In this document: piece by piece, positions 1 through 6,445 of the stretch
How the letters are laid out: each line of letters starts with the position of its first letter
How positions within the stretch are numbered: the stretch's first letter is position 1
Notes under the pieces: model-generated
What the model saw: only the letters and a program-made list of their open reading frames with translations
What the model was told of the DNA's origin: nothing
Databases searched by the model: none
Translations under genes and position numbers: made by a program
Assembly (NCBI GenBank): GCA_045546555.1
Contig: JAZQCY010000005.1
Location: 1-11,691, forward strand
Direction of reading: 5' to 3'
DNA from: UMGS172 sp045546555
Lineage (GTDB): Bacteria; Bacillota; Clostridia; Oscillospirales; Acutalibacteraceae
Length of the DNA: 11,691 nt

Positions 1-35
1 ACTCCCTTGCGGAGCGCTCACTTAGGGATAATTCG

Positions 36-143
36 CCCAAAACAGCGACTTTTTGCAGTCTAATACGTCAAAAGCCTACGGTACGCGTCAGCGTTACCGT
101 GGGCTTTTTCCTTTTATACTAACAAAAATTCATCTGTTTTGGG
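36..143. repeat. Internal hairpin arm, possibly a nested palindromic insertion
   Basis: This is an imperfect 108-base palindrome. Outer stem 36-45/134-143 is perfect. Further in, TTTTTG (50-55) pairs with CAAAAA (123-128). AGT and TAA blocks near 57-63 face 115-121. The structure ends in the strong hairpin at 70-109. If this arm is removed, the flanking left sequence (ATTCG, then CGG, a TTTT run, GG and TGAAATTTGA) aligns better with the complement of 240-262. That suggests it could be an insertion into one arm of a simpler palindrome. No obvious target-site duplication was seen. Confidence 0.5.
70..109 (+). terminator. Terminator-like GC-rich hairpin with T-tract
   Basis: AAAAGCC, ACGGTA and CGC on the left (70-86) pair with GCG, TACCGT and GGCTTTTT on the right (91-109), with one wobble pair, one bulge and a GTCA loop. 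Five T residues end the stem on the plus strand. It could terminate a gene that ends left of the window, or simply be the tip of arm A of the repeat element in which it lies. Confidence 0.55.
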
Positions 144-311
144 TGCACGGCAGTTTTGTAGGATGAAATTTGAATTAGATGCGAAGTTGAAAAATGCAGG
201 AATACTGCCGTATTTCAAGGCTTTTCAACAAGCGACATATCAAATTTCACCGAAAAACCGATTTCTCCCTAATTGAGCGCTCCGTGGGAGTGCCCATTTT
301 CTTTTGCTCAT

Positions 312-350
312 AACAAAACCGCCACAGATCAGTCTGCGGCGGTTTTTGTT
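312..350 (-). terminator. Intrinsic terminator of ychF
   Basis: AACAAAACCGCC at 312-323 pairs with GGCGGTTTTTGTT at 338-350, extended by CAGA/TCTG around a short loop, with one A/C mismatch. It begins 18 bases past the ychF stop. Read on the minus strand, the stem ends in a T-rich stretch. The T-run on the plus strand means it could also act in that direction. Confidence 0.8.
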
Positions 351-367
351 AATATCTTATATTCTTA

Positions 368-1474
368 TTATACGTTAAAGAGGAAGTGGACAACGTCGCC
401 GTCCTGCATAACGTATTCCTTGCCTTCGCTTCGGACAAGGCCCTTTTCCTTGGCGGCAATGAGTGCCTTGTCGTCGTTTCCGCAAGCTATAAGGTCCTTG
501 AACGCCACGACCTCGGCACGGATGAAGCCTTTTTCAAAATCGGTATGTATCTTACCTGCGGCTCCGGGTGCTTTGGTGCCTTTTTTGATGGTCCAGGCTC
601 TGACCTCGGGCTGACCTGCGGTGAGGTAGGAGATAAGTCCCAGAAGGGAATAGCAGGTCTGAATAAGACGGTCAAGTCCCGAGCGGTCAAGTCCCAGCTC
701 TTCAAGGAACATCTTTTTCTCGTCCTCGCTCATTTCGGCCATATCGGCTTCCAAAGAGGCGCATATCGGCAGAGTTTCGGCACCCTCTGCGGCGGCGATG
801 GCCTTGACGGCGTTGTAGCGCTCGTTTGAGTCAATTCCGCCCTGGAAATCTTCCTCACTCATATTGCAGGCATAAATCACAGGCTTGGCGGAAAGTAGCT
901 CGATAGTATTAAGAATCGCTGCCTCGTTTTCATCAACCTCAACCGAACGGGCGGTTTTGCCTGCTTCAAGCTCGGAAATAAGACGTTTTATAAAATCGAC
1001 CTCAGCCTGATAGGACTTATCACCTTTGAGAGCCTTGTTGGCCTTGTCCAGGCGGCGCTCCAAAATCTCAAGGTCGGAAAGGATGAGCTCAAGATTGATG
1101 GTCTCAATGTCACGGGAGGGATCAACCGAGCCTTCAACGTGAATGATGTCGTCATTTTCAAAGCAACGAACCACGTGAACTATGGCGTCAACCTCACGGA
1201 TGTGGGAAAGGAACTTGTTTCCCAAGCCTTCACCCTTGGATGCACCCTTTACAAGCCCTGCAATGTCAACAAATTCGATAACTGCAGGGGTGAACTTTAC
1301 GGGATGGTACATCTCGGCCAGCTTGTCCAGACGCTCGTCGGGCACCGAAACCATACCCACATTCGGCTCAATGGTGCAGAAGGGGTAGTTGGCACTCTGC
1401 GCACCTGCGTTTGTGATGGCGTTAAAAAGAGTTGACTTGCCGACATTCGGCAGTCCTACGATACCTAATTTCAT
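368..1474 (-). CDS. ychF: Redox/ribosome-associated ATPase YchF (Obg family)
   Basis: The 368-residue product is the usual family length and appears complete. The G1/P-loop is at residues 7-15 (GLPNVGKST), followed by the NYPFCTIEPNVG switch region (about 29-40), the G3 motif DIAG at 70-73 followed by LVKGASKGEGLG, and a degenerate G4 around residue 200 (NMSE instead of NKxD). The altered G4 is the known reason YchF prefers ATP over GTP. The C-terminal 85 residues form the TGS domain and end in VVHFLFNV. YchF is cytosolic, associates with ribosomes and is linked to stress and translation control. The ATG at 1474 has a GGAGTG ribosome site 6 bases upstream (1481-1486 on the plus strand). It is transcribed alone, divergently from hprK. 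Confidence 0.97.
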   Translation of the reverse strand: MKLGIVGLPNVGKSTLFNAITNAGAQSANYPFCTIEPNVGMVSVPDERLDKLAEMYHPVKFTPAVIEFVDIAGLVKGASKGEGLGNKFLSHIREVDAIVHVVRCFENDDIIHVEGSVDPSRDIETINLELILSDLEILERRLDKANKALKGDKSYQAEVDFIKRLISELEAGKTARSVEVDENEAAILNTIELLSAKPVIYACNMSEEDFQGGIDSNERYNAVKAIAAAEGAETLPICASLEADMAEMSEDEKKMFLEELGLDRSGLDRLIQTCYSLLGLISYLTAGQPEVRAWTIKKGTKAPGAAGKIHTDFEKGFIRAEVVAFKDLIACGNDDKALIAAKEKGLVRSEGKEYVMQDGDVVHFLFNV

Positions 1475-1517
1475 TATCTACACTCCAAAAACATAAAATA
1501 TATTTTAATACTTATAG

Positions 1518-1546
1518 ATTATATATTCTTTTTGCTGTAAATTCAA
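1518..1546 (-). promoter_or_regulatory. Probable sigma-A promoter of ychF
   Basis: On the minus strand TTGAAT (1541-1546) lies 17 bases upstream of TATAAT (1518-1523). The -10 matches consensus and the -35 matches 4 of 6. The predicted transcript starts about 35-40 bases before the ychF ATG. Assigned by pattern only. Confidence 0.6.
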
Positions 1547-1598
1547 GATGTAGATTGAGAAAGTTATAAAAAATTGCCGAAAAAGTGAAATTTACTCT

Positions 1599-1626
1599 TT
1601 TAAATTCTAAAGATTTATTATATAAT
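1599..1626 (+). promoter_or_regulatory. Possible sigma-A promoter of the hprK cluster
   Basis: TATAAT at 1621-1626 is a consensus -10. A weak -35 (TTTAAA, 1599-1604) lies 16 bases upstream. Transcription would begin near 1633, just ahead of the AAAGGAGGA ribosome site (1652-1660). This placement argues against the upstream GTG at 1585 as the hprK start, because that codon would lie upstream of the transcript. Confidence 0.45.
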
Positions 1627-1665
1627 AATCTGTGTATGGACTTTTATCGCAAAAGGAGGAGACAA

Positions 1666-2631
1666 ATGAGTTCACCGTATTCGGTTTCATTAGCCAAAAT
1701 CATCAAGAATTTTCCGCTTGAGGTCGTGTCGTTGCCTTTGCCGCCTGAGGATATTTATATATCCAACGTCGAGGTCAACCGACCCGGACTTCAGCTTTGC
1801 GGATTTTATGAGTATTTCGATAACGGCCGTATTCAGGTAATCGGTAAAAGTGAAGAGGGATATTTAAACGAGTTCCCCGAGGATGAGTATAAAAAGAGGG
1901 TGAATGACTTTTTTGCCCACAAGCCCTCAATGGTCATTATTTCACGTGACCTGCCCATTACCGATATTATGAAGGCCGCCGCTGTAGAGTACAAGGTGCC
2001 TCTGCTTCGCACGTCGGACACCACCTCGGGCTTTATGGCTTCGCTGATATCCTTCCTTAACGTTGAACTTGCTCCCAGAGTTACCCGTCACGGTGTTCTG
2101 GTCGAGGTCTACGGCGAGGGTTTGCTGATCCTTGGCGAAAGCGGTGTCGGTAAAAGTGAAACGGCTATCGAGCTTGTAAAGCGTGGCCACCGCCTTATTG
2201 CCGACGATGCCGTTGAGGTGCGTAAGGTGTCGTCAAGGTCGCTTGTCGGTTCTGCGCCCGAAAATATCCGTCATTTTATTGAGCTTCGCGGAATAGGTAT
2301 TATCAACGCACGCCGTATCTTCGGTGTTGGTGCTGTTAACCTTACTTCAAAGATCGATCTTGTGATAAACCTTGAGCAATGGCAGCCCGATAAGGTCTAT
2401 GACCGTATGGGTCTTGATGAGCAGACGGCATCTATTCTTGATATTGATGTTCCGTCGGTCACAATTCCCGTAAAGCCCGGCCGTAACCTTGCTGTTATTA
2501 TCGAGGTTGCCGCTATGAACAACCGTCAGAAGAAGATGGGCTACAATGCGGCCTATGAGTTACTTAAACGTCTTGGCATGACCGAGGATGTCCCCGAAGA
2601 TGCCAACAAAGACAGCGATGTATTTTTCTAA
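1666..2631 (+). CDS. hprK: HPr kinase/phosphorylase
   Basis: HprK phosphorylates HPr of the sugar phosphotransferase system on Ser46 with ATP or PPi, and reverses this by phosphorolysis. This sets CcpA-dependent carbon catabolite control. The open frame extends back to a GTG at 1585, but the ATG at 1666 follows AAAGGAGGA at ideal spacing and gives a normal 321-residue protein. The C-terminal kinase domain has RHGVLVEVYG (His142), the Walker A motif GESGVGKS (157-164, Lys163), the Asp pair of IADDAVEV (180-181), and the family signature ELRGIGIINARRIFG. The N-terminal domain (about 1-130) is intact. It is probably the first gene of the plus-strand cluster, 36 bases before the sugar kinase gene. 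No crh or ptsH is in the window, so its substrate is encoded elsewhere. Confidence 0.96.
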   Translation: MSSPYSVSLAKIIKNFPLEVVSLPLPPEDIYISNVEVNRPGLQLCGFYEYFDNGRIQVIGKSEEGYLNEFPEDEYKKRVNDFFAHKPSMVIISRDLPITDIMKAAAVEYKVPLLRTSDTTSGFMASLISFLNVELAPRVTRHGVLVEVYGEGLLILGESGVGKSETAIELVKRGHRLIADDAVEVRKVSSRSLVGSAPENIRHFIELRGIGIINARRIFGVGAVNLTSKIDLVINLEQWQPDKVYDRMGLDEQTASILDIDVPSVTIPVKPGRNLAVIIEVAAMNNRQKKMGYNAAYELLKRLGMTEDVPEDANKDSDVFF

Positions 2632-2667
2632 AACATATAATCAATTTAAAATAAAGGAGTAAAAATT

Positions 2668-3621
2668 ATGTATTATCTTGGTATAGATCTCGGAGGAACC
2701 AACATTGCGGCAGCCGTTGTCGATGAAAACTATAAGATCATCGGCGAGGGTAAGGTCAAGACCAACTGCCCCAGACCCACCGAGGAGATCGCTGACAGTA
2801 TTTATGAGTCGGGTATGATGGCCATCAAGAACGCAGGCCTGACCCTCGACGATATCGCAGAGGTTGGTGTTGGCTGTCCCGGCAGTGTAAACCCCGCAAC
2901 CGGCATTATCTGCTATTCCAACAACCTCGGTTTTGTAAACGCACCCATCGGTCAGATGCTCGAGGAGCGTTTCGGCCGTAAGGTATTCCTTGAAAACGAT
3001 GCAAACGCAGCCGCTTTCGGTGAAAAGCTGGCCGGTGCAGGCAAGGGAGCCGATCAGTTTATCGCAATCACACTCGGAACGGGTGTCGGCGGCGGTGTTA
3101 TCATCAACGACCTCATTCTGTCGGGTATGAACTCGGCAGGCGGTGAGCTTGGTCACACCGTTATAGTAAAGGACGGCGAGCCCTGCTCCTGCGGACGTAA
3201 CGGCTGCTGGGAGGCTTATGCTTCGGCAACCGGTCTTATCCGTCAAACCAAGGCCGCTATGGAGGCCGACAAGTCCTCGAAAATGTGGGAGATCGCAGGC
3301 AGCCTTGATGAGGTCAGCGGCAGAACCGCATTTGACGGTATGAGAGCAGGAGACGAGACCGCAAAGGCTGTTGTAAAGCAGTATTGCGATTATGTTGCCT
3401 GCGGATTGACCAATATCATCAACATCTTCCAGCCCGATGTGCTTTGCATCGGCGGCGGTATCTCCAAGGAGGGTGAGACCCTTGTAGGCCCCATCCGTGA
3501 GTATGTTGAGCGTGAGAGATATTCCAAGAATGTCGAGAAGCAGACCGTTATCAAGCCTGCAGAGCTTGGTAATGATGCAGGTATCATCGGTGCCGCATTC
3601 CTTGGAAATATTTACAGATAA
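2668..3621 (+). CDS. ROK-family sugar kinase, probable glucokinase
   Basis: The product has 317 residues, typical of ROK glucokinases that convert glucose to glucose-6-phosphate with ATP. The N-terminal phosphate-binding loop DLGGTNIAAAVV starts at residue 6. The ENDANAAAFGE motif carries the likely catalytic Asp111. LGTGVGGGVI follows. The zinc site is complete: His163 in GELGHT plus Cys173, Cys175 and Cys180 in CSCGRNGCWE. There is no N-terminal helix-turn-helix, so it is an enzyme and not a ROK repressor such as NagC or XylR. The start has an AAGGAG site at 2654-2659. It sits 36 bases after hprK, so cotranscription is likely and would link glucose phosphorylation to catabolite control. Glucose specificity is inferred; related ROK kinases act on fructose, allose or N-acetylmannosamine. 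Confidence 0.88.
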   Translation: MYYLGIDLGGTNIAAAVVDENYKIIGEGKVKTNCPRPTEEIADSIYESGMMAIKNAGLTLDDIAEVGVGCPGSVNPATGIICYSNNLGFVNAPIGQMLEERFGRKVFLENDANAAAFGEKLAGAGKGADQFIAITLGTGVGGGVIINDLILSGMNSAGGELGHTVIVKDGEPCSCGRNGCWEAYASATGLIRQTKAAMEADKSSKMWEIAGSLDEVSGRTAFDGMRAGDETAKAVVKQYCDYVACGLTNIINIFQPDVLCIGGGISKEGETLVGPIREYVERERYSKNVEKQTVIKPAELGNDAGIIGAAFLGNIYR

Positions 3622-3632
3622 ACCAAAACTAT

Positions 3633-3708
3633 TGTCATTCTGAGCGAAGCGAAGAATCTTTACTTTGTTTTGAAGGATTCTTAGGAACTCAAGTCCCTCA
3701 TAATGACA
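3633..3708. repeat. Dispersed palindromic intergenic repeat
   Basis: The element opens with TGTCATTCTGAG and closes with CTCATAATGACA, an imperfect inverted pair. AGAATC and GATTCT form an inner pair. TGAGCGAAGCGAAGAATC near its left end is a sequence I recognise as a widespread bacterial intergenic repeat, whose reverse translation gives spurious ILRFAQND peptides. It fills most of the 126-base gap between the sugar kinase gene and murB. A transcript through it could fold and affect expression of murB and the genes after it. Confidence 0.75.
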
Positions 3709-3728
3709 GGTTGATTTAATAAACAACA

Positions 3729-3751
3729 GAAAGGTAGGTGACTGTCGGTGA
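3729..3751 (+). promoter_or_regulatory. murB translation-start region, shared with dnaE
   Basis: GAAAGGTAGGTGA followed by CTGTCGGTGA contains an interrupted Shine-Dalgarno sequence (AAGG-T-AGGTGA) and the murB GTG start at 3748. All but one of the 23 bases match 6423-6445 at the dnaE start. AGGTGA ends 6 bases before the GTG. Confidence 0.75.
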
Positions 3752-4644
3752 AATTTGAAAATGTTGCTTTAAAGGCAAAGGAAATAGGCTTTGCTTGCCG
3801 TGAAAATGAACCTATGAAGGCTCATACGACCTTCCGCATCGGCGGTCCTGCCGAGCTGTTTGTTGAGTGCAACGATATCGGCAAATTGGGCGAGCTTTTA
3901 GCTGTTATAAGAAAAGAAAACTGCCGTTTCACGGTTATTGGCAAGGGCTCAAACCTGCTTGTGTCCGACAACGGCATTAAAGGCGTTGTGCTTTATATCT
4001 GTGATGATGCAGTAACGGTCAACGGTAACGAGCTGACGGCCAATGCCGGCGCCAAGCTGTCAGCAGCCTGTCTTGCCGCAAGGGATGCCTCTTTGACGGG
4101 GCTTGAATTTGCATGGGGAATACCCGGCTCGGTCGGCGGTGCGGTTTATATGAACGCAGGTGCCTACGGCGGTGAGATAAAGCAATGCATCGTTTCGGTT
4201 ACCTCTATCACGCTTGACGGTGAGATTAAGCATTATTCTGCCGACCAATTGGAGCTTGGCTACCGTACAAGCGTTTTTAAAAGTAACGGTGAGATAATTC
4301 TTTCGGCAACCTTTTCTTTGAAAACTGCCGAAAAGCAGGAGATACAAGACAAAATGGATGATTTCCTCGGTCGCAGAAAGGATAAGCAACCGCTTGAATA
4401 CCCAAGCGCAGGCAGTACCTTCAAGCGCCCTGAGGGGTATTTTGCAGGTGCTTTAATCGAGCAAAGCAACCTTAAAGGCTTCTCGGTCGGAGGAGCCGAG
4501 GTGAGTGTGAAACACGCAGGCTTTGTTATCAATAAAGATAATGCGACCTGTGAAGATGTTTTGGGACTTATAGAGCATATCCAAGCCACCGTTAAAGCCA
4601 ACTTTAATGTGGAATTGGAAACAGAAGTTATTTTTGTGGAGTAG
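3748..4644 (+). CDS. murB: UDP-N-acetylenolpyruvoylglucosamine reductase MurB
   Basis: MurB is the cytosolic FAD enzyme that reduces UDP-GlcNAc-enolpyruvate with NADPH to give UDP-MurNAc, the second committed step of peptidoglycan precursor synthesis. The 298 residues match the shorter type II form common in Gram-positives. Visible motifs are TTFRIGGPAE (from residue 27), VIGKGSNLLVSD for FAD binding, LEFAWGIPGSVGGAVYMNAGAYGGEI, LGYRTSVFK, GSTFKRP with the proton-donor serine (Ser223), and the C-terminal ELETEV with the likely catalytic Glu293. The GTG start is fixed by a ribosome site 6 bases upstream and by family alignment. Only 3 bases separate it from rapZ. The conserved murB-rapZ-whiA linkage supports one transcript. 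Confidence 0.96.
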   Translation: MKFENVALKAKEIGFACRENEPMKAHTTFRIGGPAELFVECNDIGKLGELLAVIRKENCRFTVIGKGSNLLVSDNGIKGVVLYICDDAVTVNGNELTANAGAKLSAACLAARDASLTGLEFAWGIPGSVGGAVYMNAGAYGGEIKQCIVSVTSITLDGEIKHYSADQLELGYRTSVFKSNGEIILSATFSLKTAEKQEIQDKMDDFLGRRKDKQPLEYPSAGSTFKRPEGYFAGALIEQSNLKGFSVGGAEVSVKHAGFVINKDNATCEDVLGLIEHIQATVKANFNVELETEVIFVE

Positions 4645-4647
4645 TTT

Positions 4648-5508
4648 ATGGAATTAGTTATCGTCACCGGAATGTCCGGAGCAGGTAAATCGGTAGCGGC
4701 CAATGCCCTTGAGGACATTGGTTTTTACTGCATAGATAATATGCCTCCGTCACTGATAAAGCCGGTAGCACAGCTTTCGGTGCGCCAAGGCTCCGAGCTT
4801 TCAAAGGTTGCTATAGTCACCGATATCCGTGGCGGTAAGATGTTTGAGGAGCTGATACCCACCTTAAACGAAATGCGTGCGGCTAATACCGATTTCAAAC
4901 TGCTTTTCCTTGATGCAGGCGACGATAAGCTTGTCACCCGTTATAAGGAAACACGCCGCCGTCACCCTATGTCTACGGGTGCTAAAATGAGCGTTTCGGA
5001 TGCCGTTAAAAAAGAACGTGAAATGCTGGCCCCTTTAAAGGAATTGGCCGATTATATAATAGATACCACCATGCTTTCCACAAGCGCTTTTAAAGAGCGT
5101 ATGACCAATCTGTTTTTGGGCGATATCAATCAGGGTCTTACCGTTCAATGTATGTCGTTTGGCTTTAAATACGGCTGTGTTCCTGAGGCGGATATCGTTT
5201 TTGACGTGCGTTGCCTTAAAAACCCGTTTTATGTGGAGGGGCTCCGTGCACACACAGGTCTTGAGGCTCCCGTGCGTAATTTTGTAATGGAGCTTCCCGA
5301 AACCAAGGAGCTTTCAAAAAGGCTTTTGTCACTTATAGATTACTCGGTTCCGCTTTATTGCAAAGAGGGTAAGAGTCAGCTTGTCATTGCTATAGGCTGT
5401 ACGGGCGGTAAGCACCGCTCGGTGGTTTTTGCCGAAATGCTACATAAGCATCTGTCAGAGCAAAACTACCGTGTTGTGGTCAACCACCGTGATATAGGAA
5501 AGGAGTAA
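4648..5508 (+). CDS. rapZ: Nucleotide-binding regulator RapZ (YvcJ family)
   Basis: The product has 286 residues with the Walker A motif GMSGAGKS at 8-15 and a VTDIRGG segment near residue 57. The C-terminal domain contains FDVRCLKNPFYVEGLRAHTG and IGCTGGKHRSV (250-258). In E. coli, RapZ is an RNA-binding adaptor that controls GlmS, and so glucosamine-6-phosphate supply. In Bacillota, the homologue YvcJ binds and hydrolyses ATP/GTP, and its exact role is less clear. Coupling to amino-sugar and cell-wall metabolism fits its place directly after murB. The ATG has GGAG at 4638-4641, inside the end of murB. whiA follows after 3 bases, whereas many Bacillota carry yvcK in between. Confidence 0.94.
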   Translation: MELVIVTGMSGAGKSVAANALEDIGFYCIDNMPPSLIKPVAQLSVRQGSELSKVAIVTDIRGGKMFEELIPTLNEMRAANTDFKLLFLDAGDDKLVTRYKETRRRHPMSTGAKMSVSDAVKKEREMLAPLKELADYIIDTTMLSTSAFKERMTNLFLGDINQGLTVQCMSFGFKYGCVPEADIVFDVRCLKNPFYVEGLRAHTGLEAPVRNFVMELPETKELSKRLLSLIDYSVPLYCKEGKSQLVIAIGCTGGKHRSVVFAEMLHKHLSEQNYRVVVNHRDIGKE

Positions 5509-5511
5509 GCA

Positions 5512-6414
5512 ATGCCCAAAATCTCCTTTTCAAGTCAACTGAAAACCGAGCTTTGCAAAATAAAACCGACCGGTTGTTGCAGATTGGCCGAAACGTACGG
5601 TCTGCTTCTTTTCGGGCGGTCTTTTTGCAAAGAGGATATCAGCATCCGCACCGCCAATGCCGATACCGCCGAGATGTATTCCTCACTTTTGAAGGTCTGC
5701 TTTTCGGTACATACTGTGACCGAGGTGGCCAACGGCTGGCATACCGTGTCGGTGCCGGGTGAGGGTGACCGTGAAAGGATAATCAACCATTTCACGGGTG
5801 GCGAAAGCGACTGGATATTCAACCCCAAGCATGTCAAAAGAACCTGTTGCAGACAAGCCTTTATAAGAGGTGCATTTTTGTCGTCGGGTAGTATGAACGA
5901 CCCGGAAAAAAGCTATCATCTTGAATTTGCCGTAAAAGACCCCACCTTAAGCTTTGCGTTTGCCGCTTTTTTGGAGCTTTGCGGATATAAGCCTAAGACC
6001 TCGACAAGAAAAAGCGTTACGGCACTTTATTATAACAACAGTACGGTGATAGAGGACCTTTTGGGCACAATGGGTGCAATGAATGTGACATTGGAGCTGA
6101 TGGAAACAAAGGTTGTCAAGGATATGAGAAATAAGCTCAACCGTGTGACCAATTTTGAGACCTCCAACATCACCAAAACGGTCAACGCCGCCGTTGCCCA
6201 AAATGAGGCCATAAGATTTTTAGAAAGCAATAACCTTCTGGGGCTTTTGCCCGAGGAGCTTTATGAGGTGGCAATACTTCGTAAAAACAACCCCGATGCG
6301 TCGTTAAGTGACCTTTGCTCTTTATGCAACGGTGCAATTTCACGCTCGGGAATGAACCACCGATTAAAGAAAATAATAGATATTGCCGAAGATAAAAGAA
6401 AAGACGTAAAATAA
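5512..6414 (+). CDS. whiA: DNA-binding protein WhiA
   Basis: The product has 300 residues, close to the usual 300-320. The N-terminal two-thirds is a degenerate LAGLIDADG homing-endonuclease-like fold; RGAFLSSGS (119-127) and the following YHLEF are family signatures. The linker has NRVTNFETSN (210-219). The C-terminal helix-turn-helix region (about 225-290) includes LPEELYEVAILRKNNP and SRSGMNHRLKKI. WhiA activates sporulation genes in Streptomyces and affects cell division and chromosome segregation in Bacillus. No nuclease activity is expected. AAAGGAG (5500-5506) lies just before the ATG, overlapping the end of rapZ. dnaE starts 27 bases after the stop, so cotranscription is likely. Confidence 0.95.
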   Translation: MPKISFSSQLKTELCKIKPTGCCRLAETYGLLLFGRSFCKEDISIRTANADTAEMYSSLLKVCFSVHTVTEVANGWHTVSVPGEGDRERIINHFTGGESDWIFNPKHVKRTCCRQAFIRGAFLSSGSMNDPEKSYHLEFAVKDPTLSFAFAAFLELCGYKPKTSTRKSVTALYYNNSTVIEDLLGTMGAMNVTLELMETKVVKDMRNKLNRVTNFETSNITKTVNAAVAQNEAIRFLESNNLLGLLPEELYEVAILRKNNPDASLSDLCSLCNGAISRSGMNHRLKKIIDIAEDKRKDVK

Positions 6415-6422
6415 TAAAAAAA

Positions 6423-6445
6423 GAAAGGTAGGTGAGTGTCGGTGA
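6423..6445 (+). promoter_or_regulatory. dnaE translation-start region, copy of the murB start module
   Basis: GAAAGGTAGGTGA followed by GTGTCGGTGA differs from the murB start region (3729-3751) at a single base. Two GTG codons are in frame, at 6436 and 6442. The first touches the AGGTGA ribosome site and has no room for initiation. The second has the same 6-base spacing as murB, so it is preferred. Confidence 0.75.

Larger units (their letters stand above)
1..291. repeat. Branched inverted-repeat element (MITE-like or structured RNA)
   Basis: The ends are inverted copies of each other: 1-35 and 259-291 share ACTCCC, GGAGCGCTCA and TTAGGGA on opposite strands, with a 2-base indel and a few mismatches. 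Inside are two arms. Arm A is 36-143, closed by a perfect 10-bp pair (CCCAAAACAG at 36-45 with CTGTTTTGGG at 134-143). Arm B runs from about 147 to 257 and includes TGAAATTTGA (164-173) pairing with 240-249, GTTGAAAA (186-193) with 222-229, and GGAATAC (199-205) with GTATTTC (210-216) around a TGCC loop. No convincing ORF lies within it. The left end coincides with base 1, so it may extend further left. Whether it is a non-autonomous mobile element or a transcribed structured RNA cannot be decided from one copy. Confidence 0.7.

Noticed and set aside
1..291. CRISPR array or protein-coding insertion sequence
   Set aside because: The repeats are inverted, not regularly spaced direct repeats with spacers, and no transposase frame fits inside.
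273..829. Plus-strand open frames at 273-614 and 386-829 opposite ychF
   Set aside because: They overlap the ychF terminator and coding region, show no family motifs, and are explained by ychF on the other strand.
2641..3726. Long minus-strand open frame (361 codons) opposite the sugar kinase gene
   Set aside because: It is the antisense shadow of a well-supported ROK kinase. Its N-terminus is translated from the dispersed repeat (ILRFAQND peptide), and it has no ribosome site or recognisable domain.
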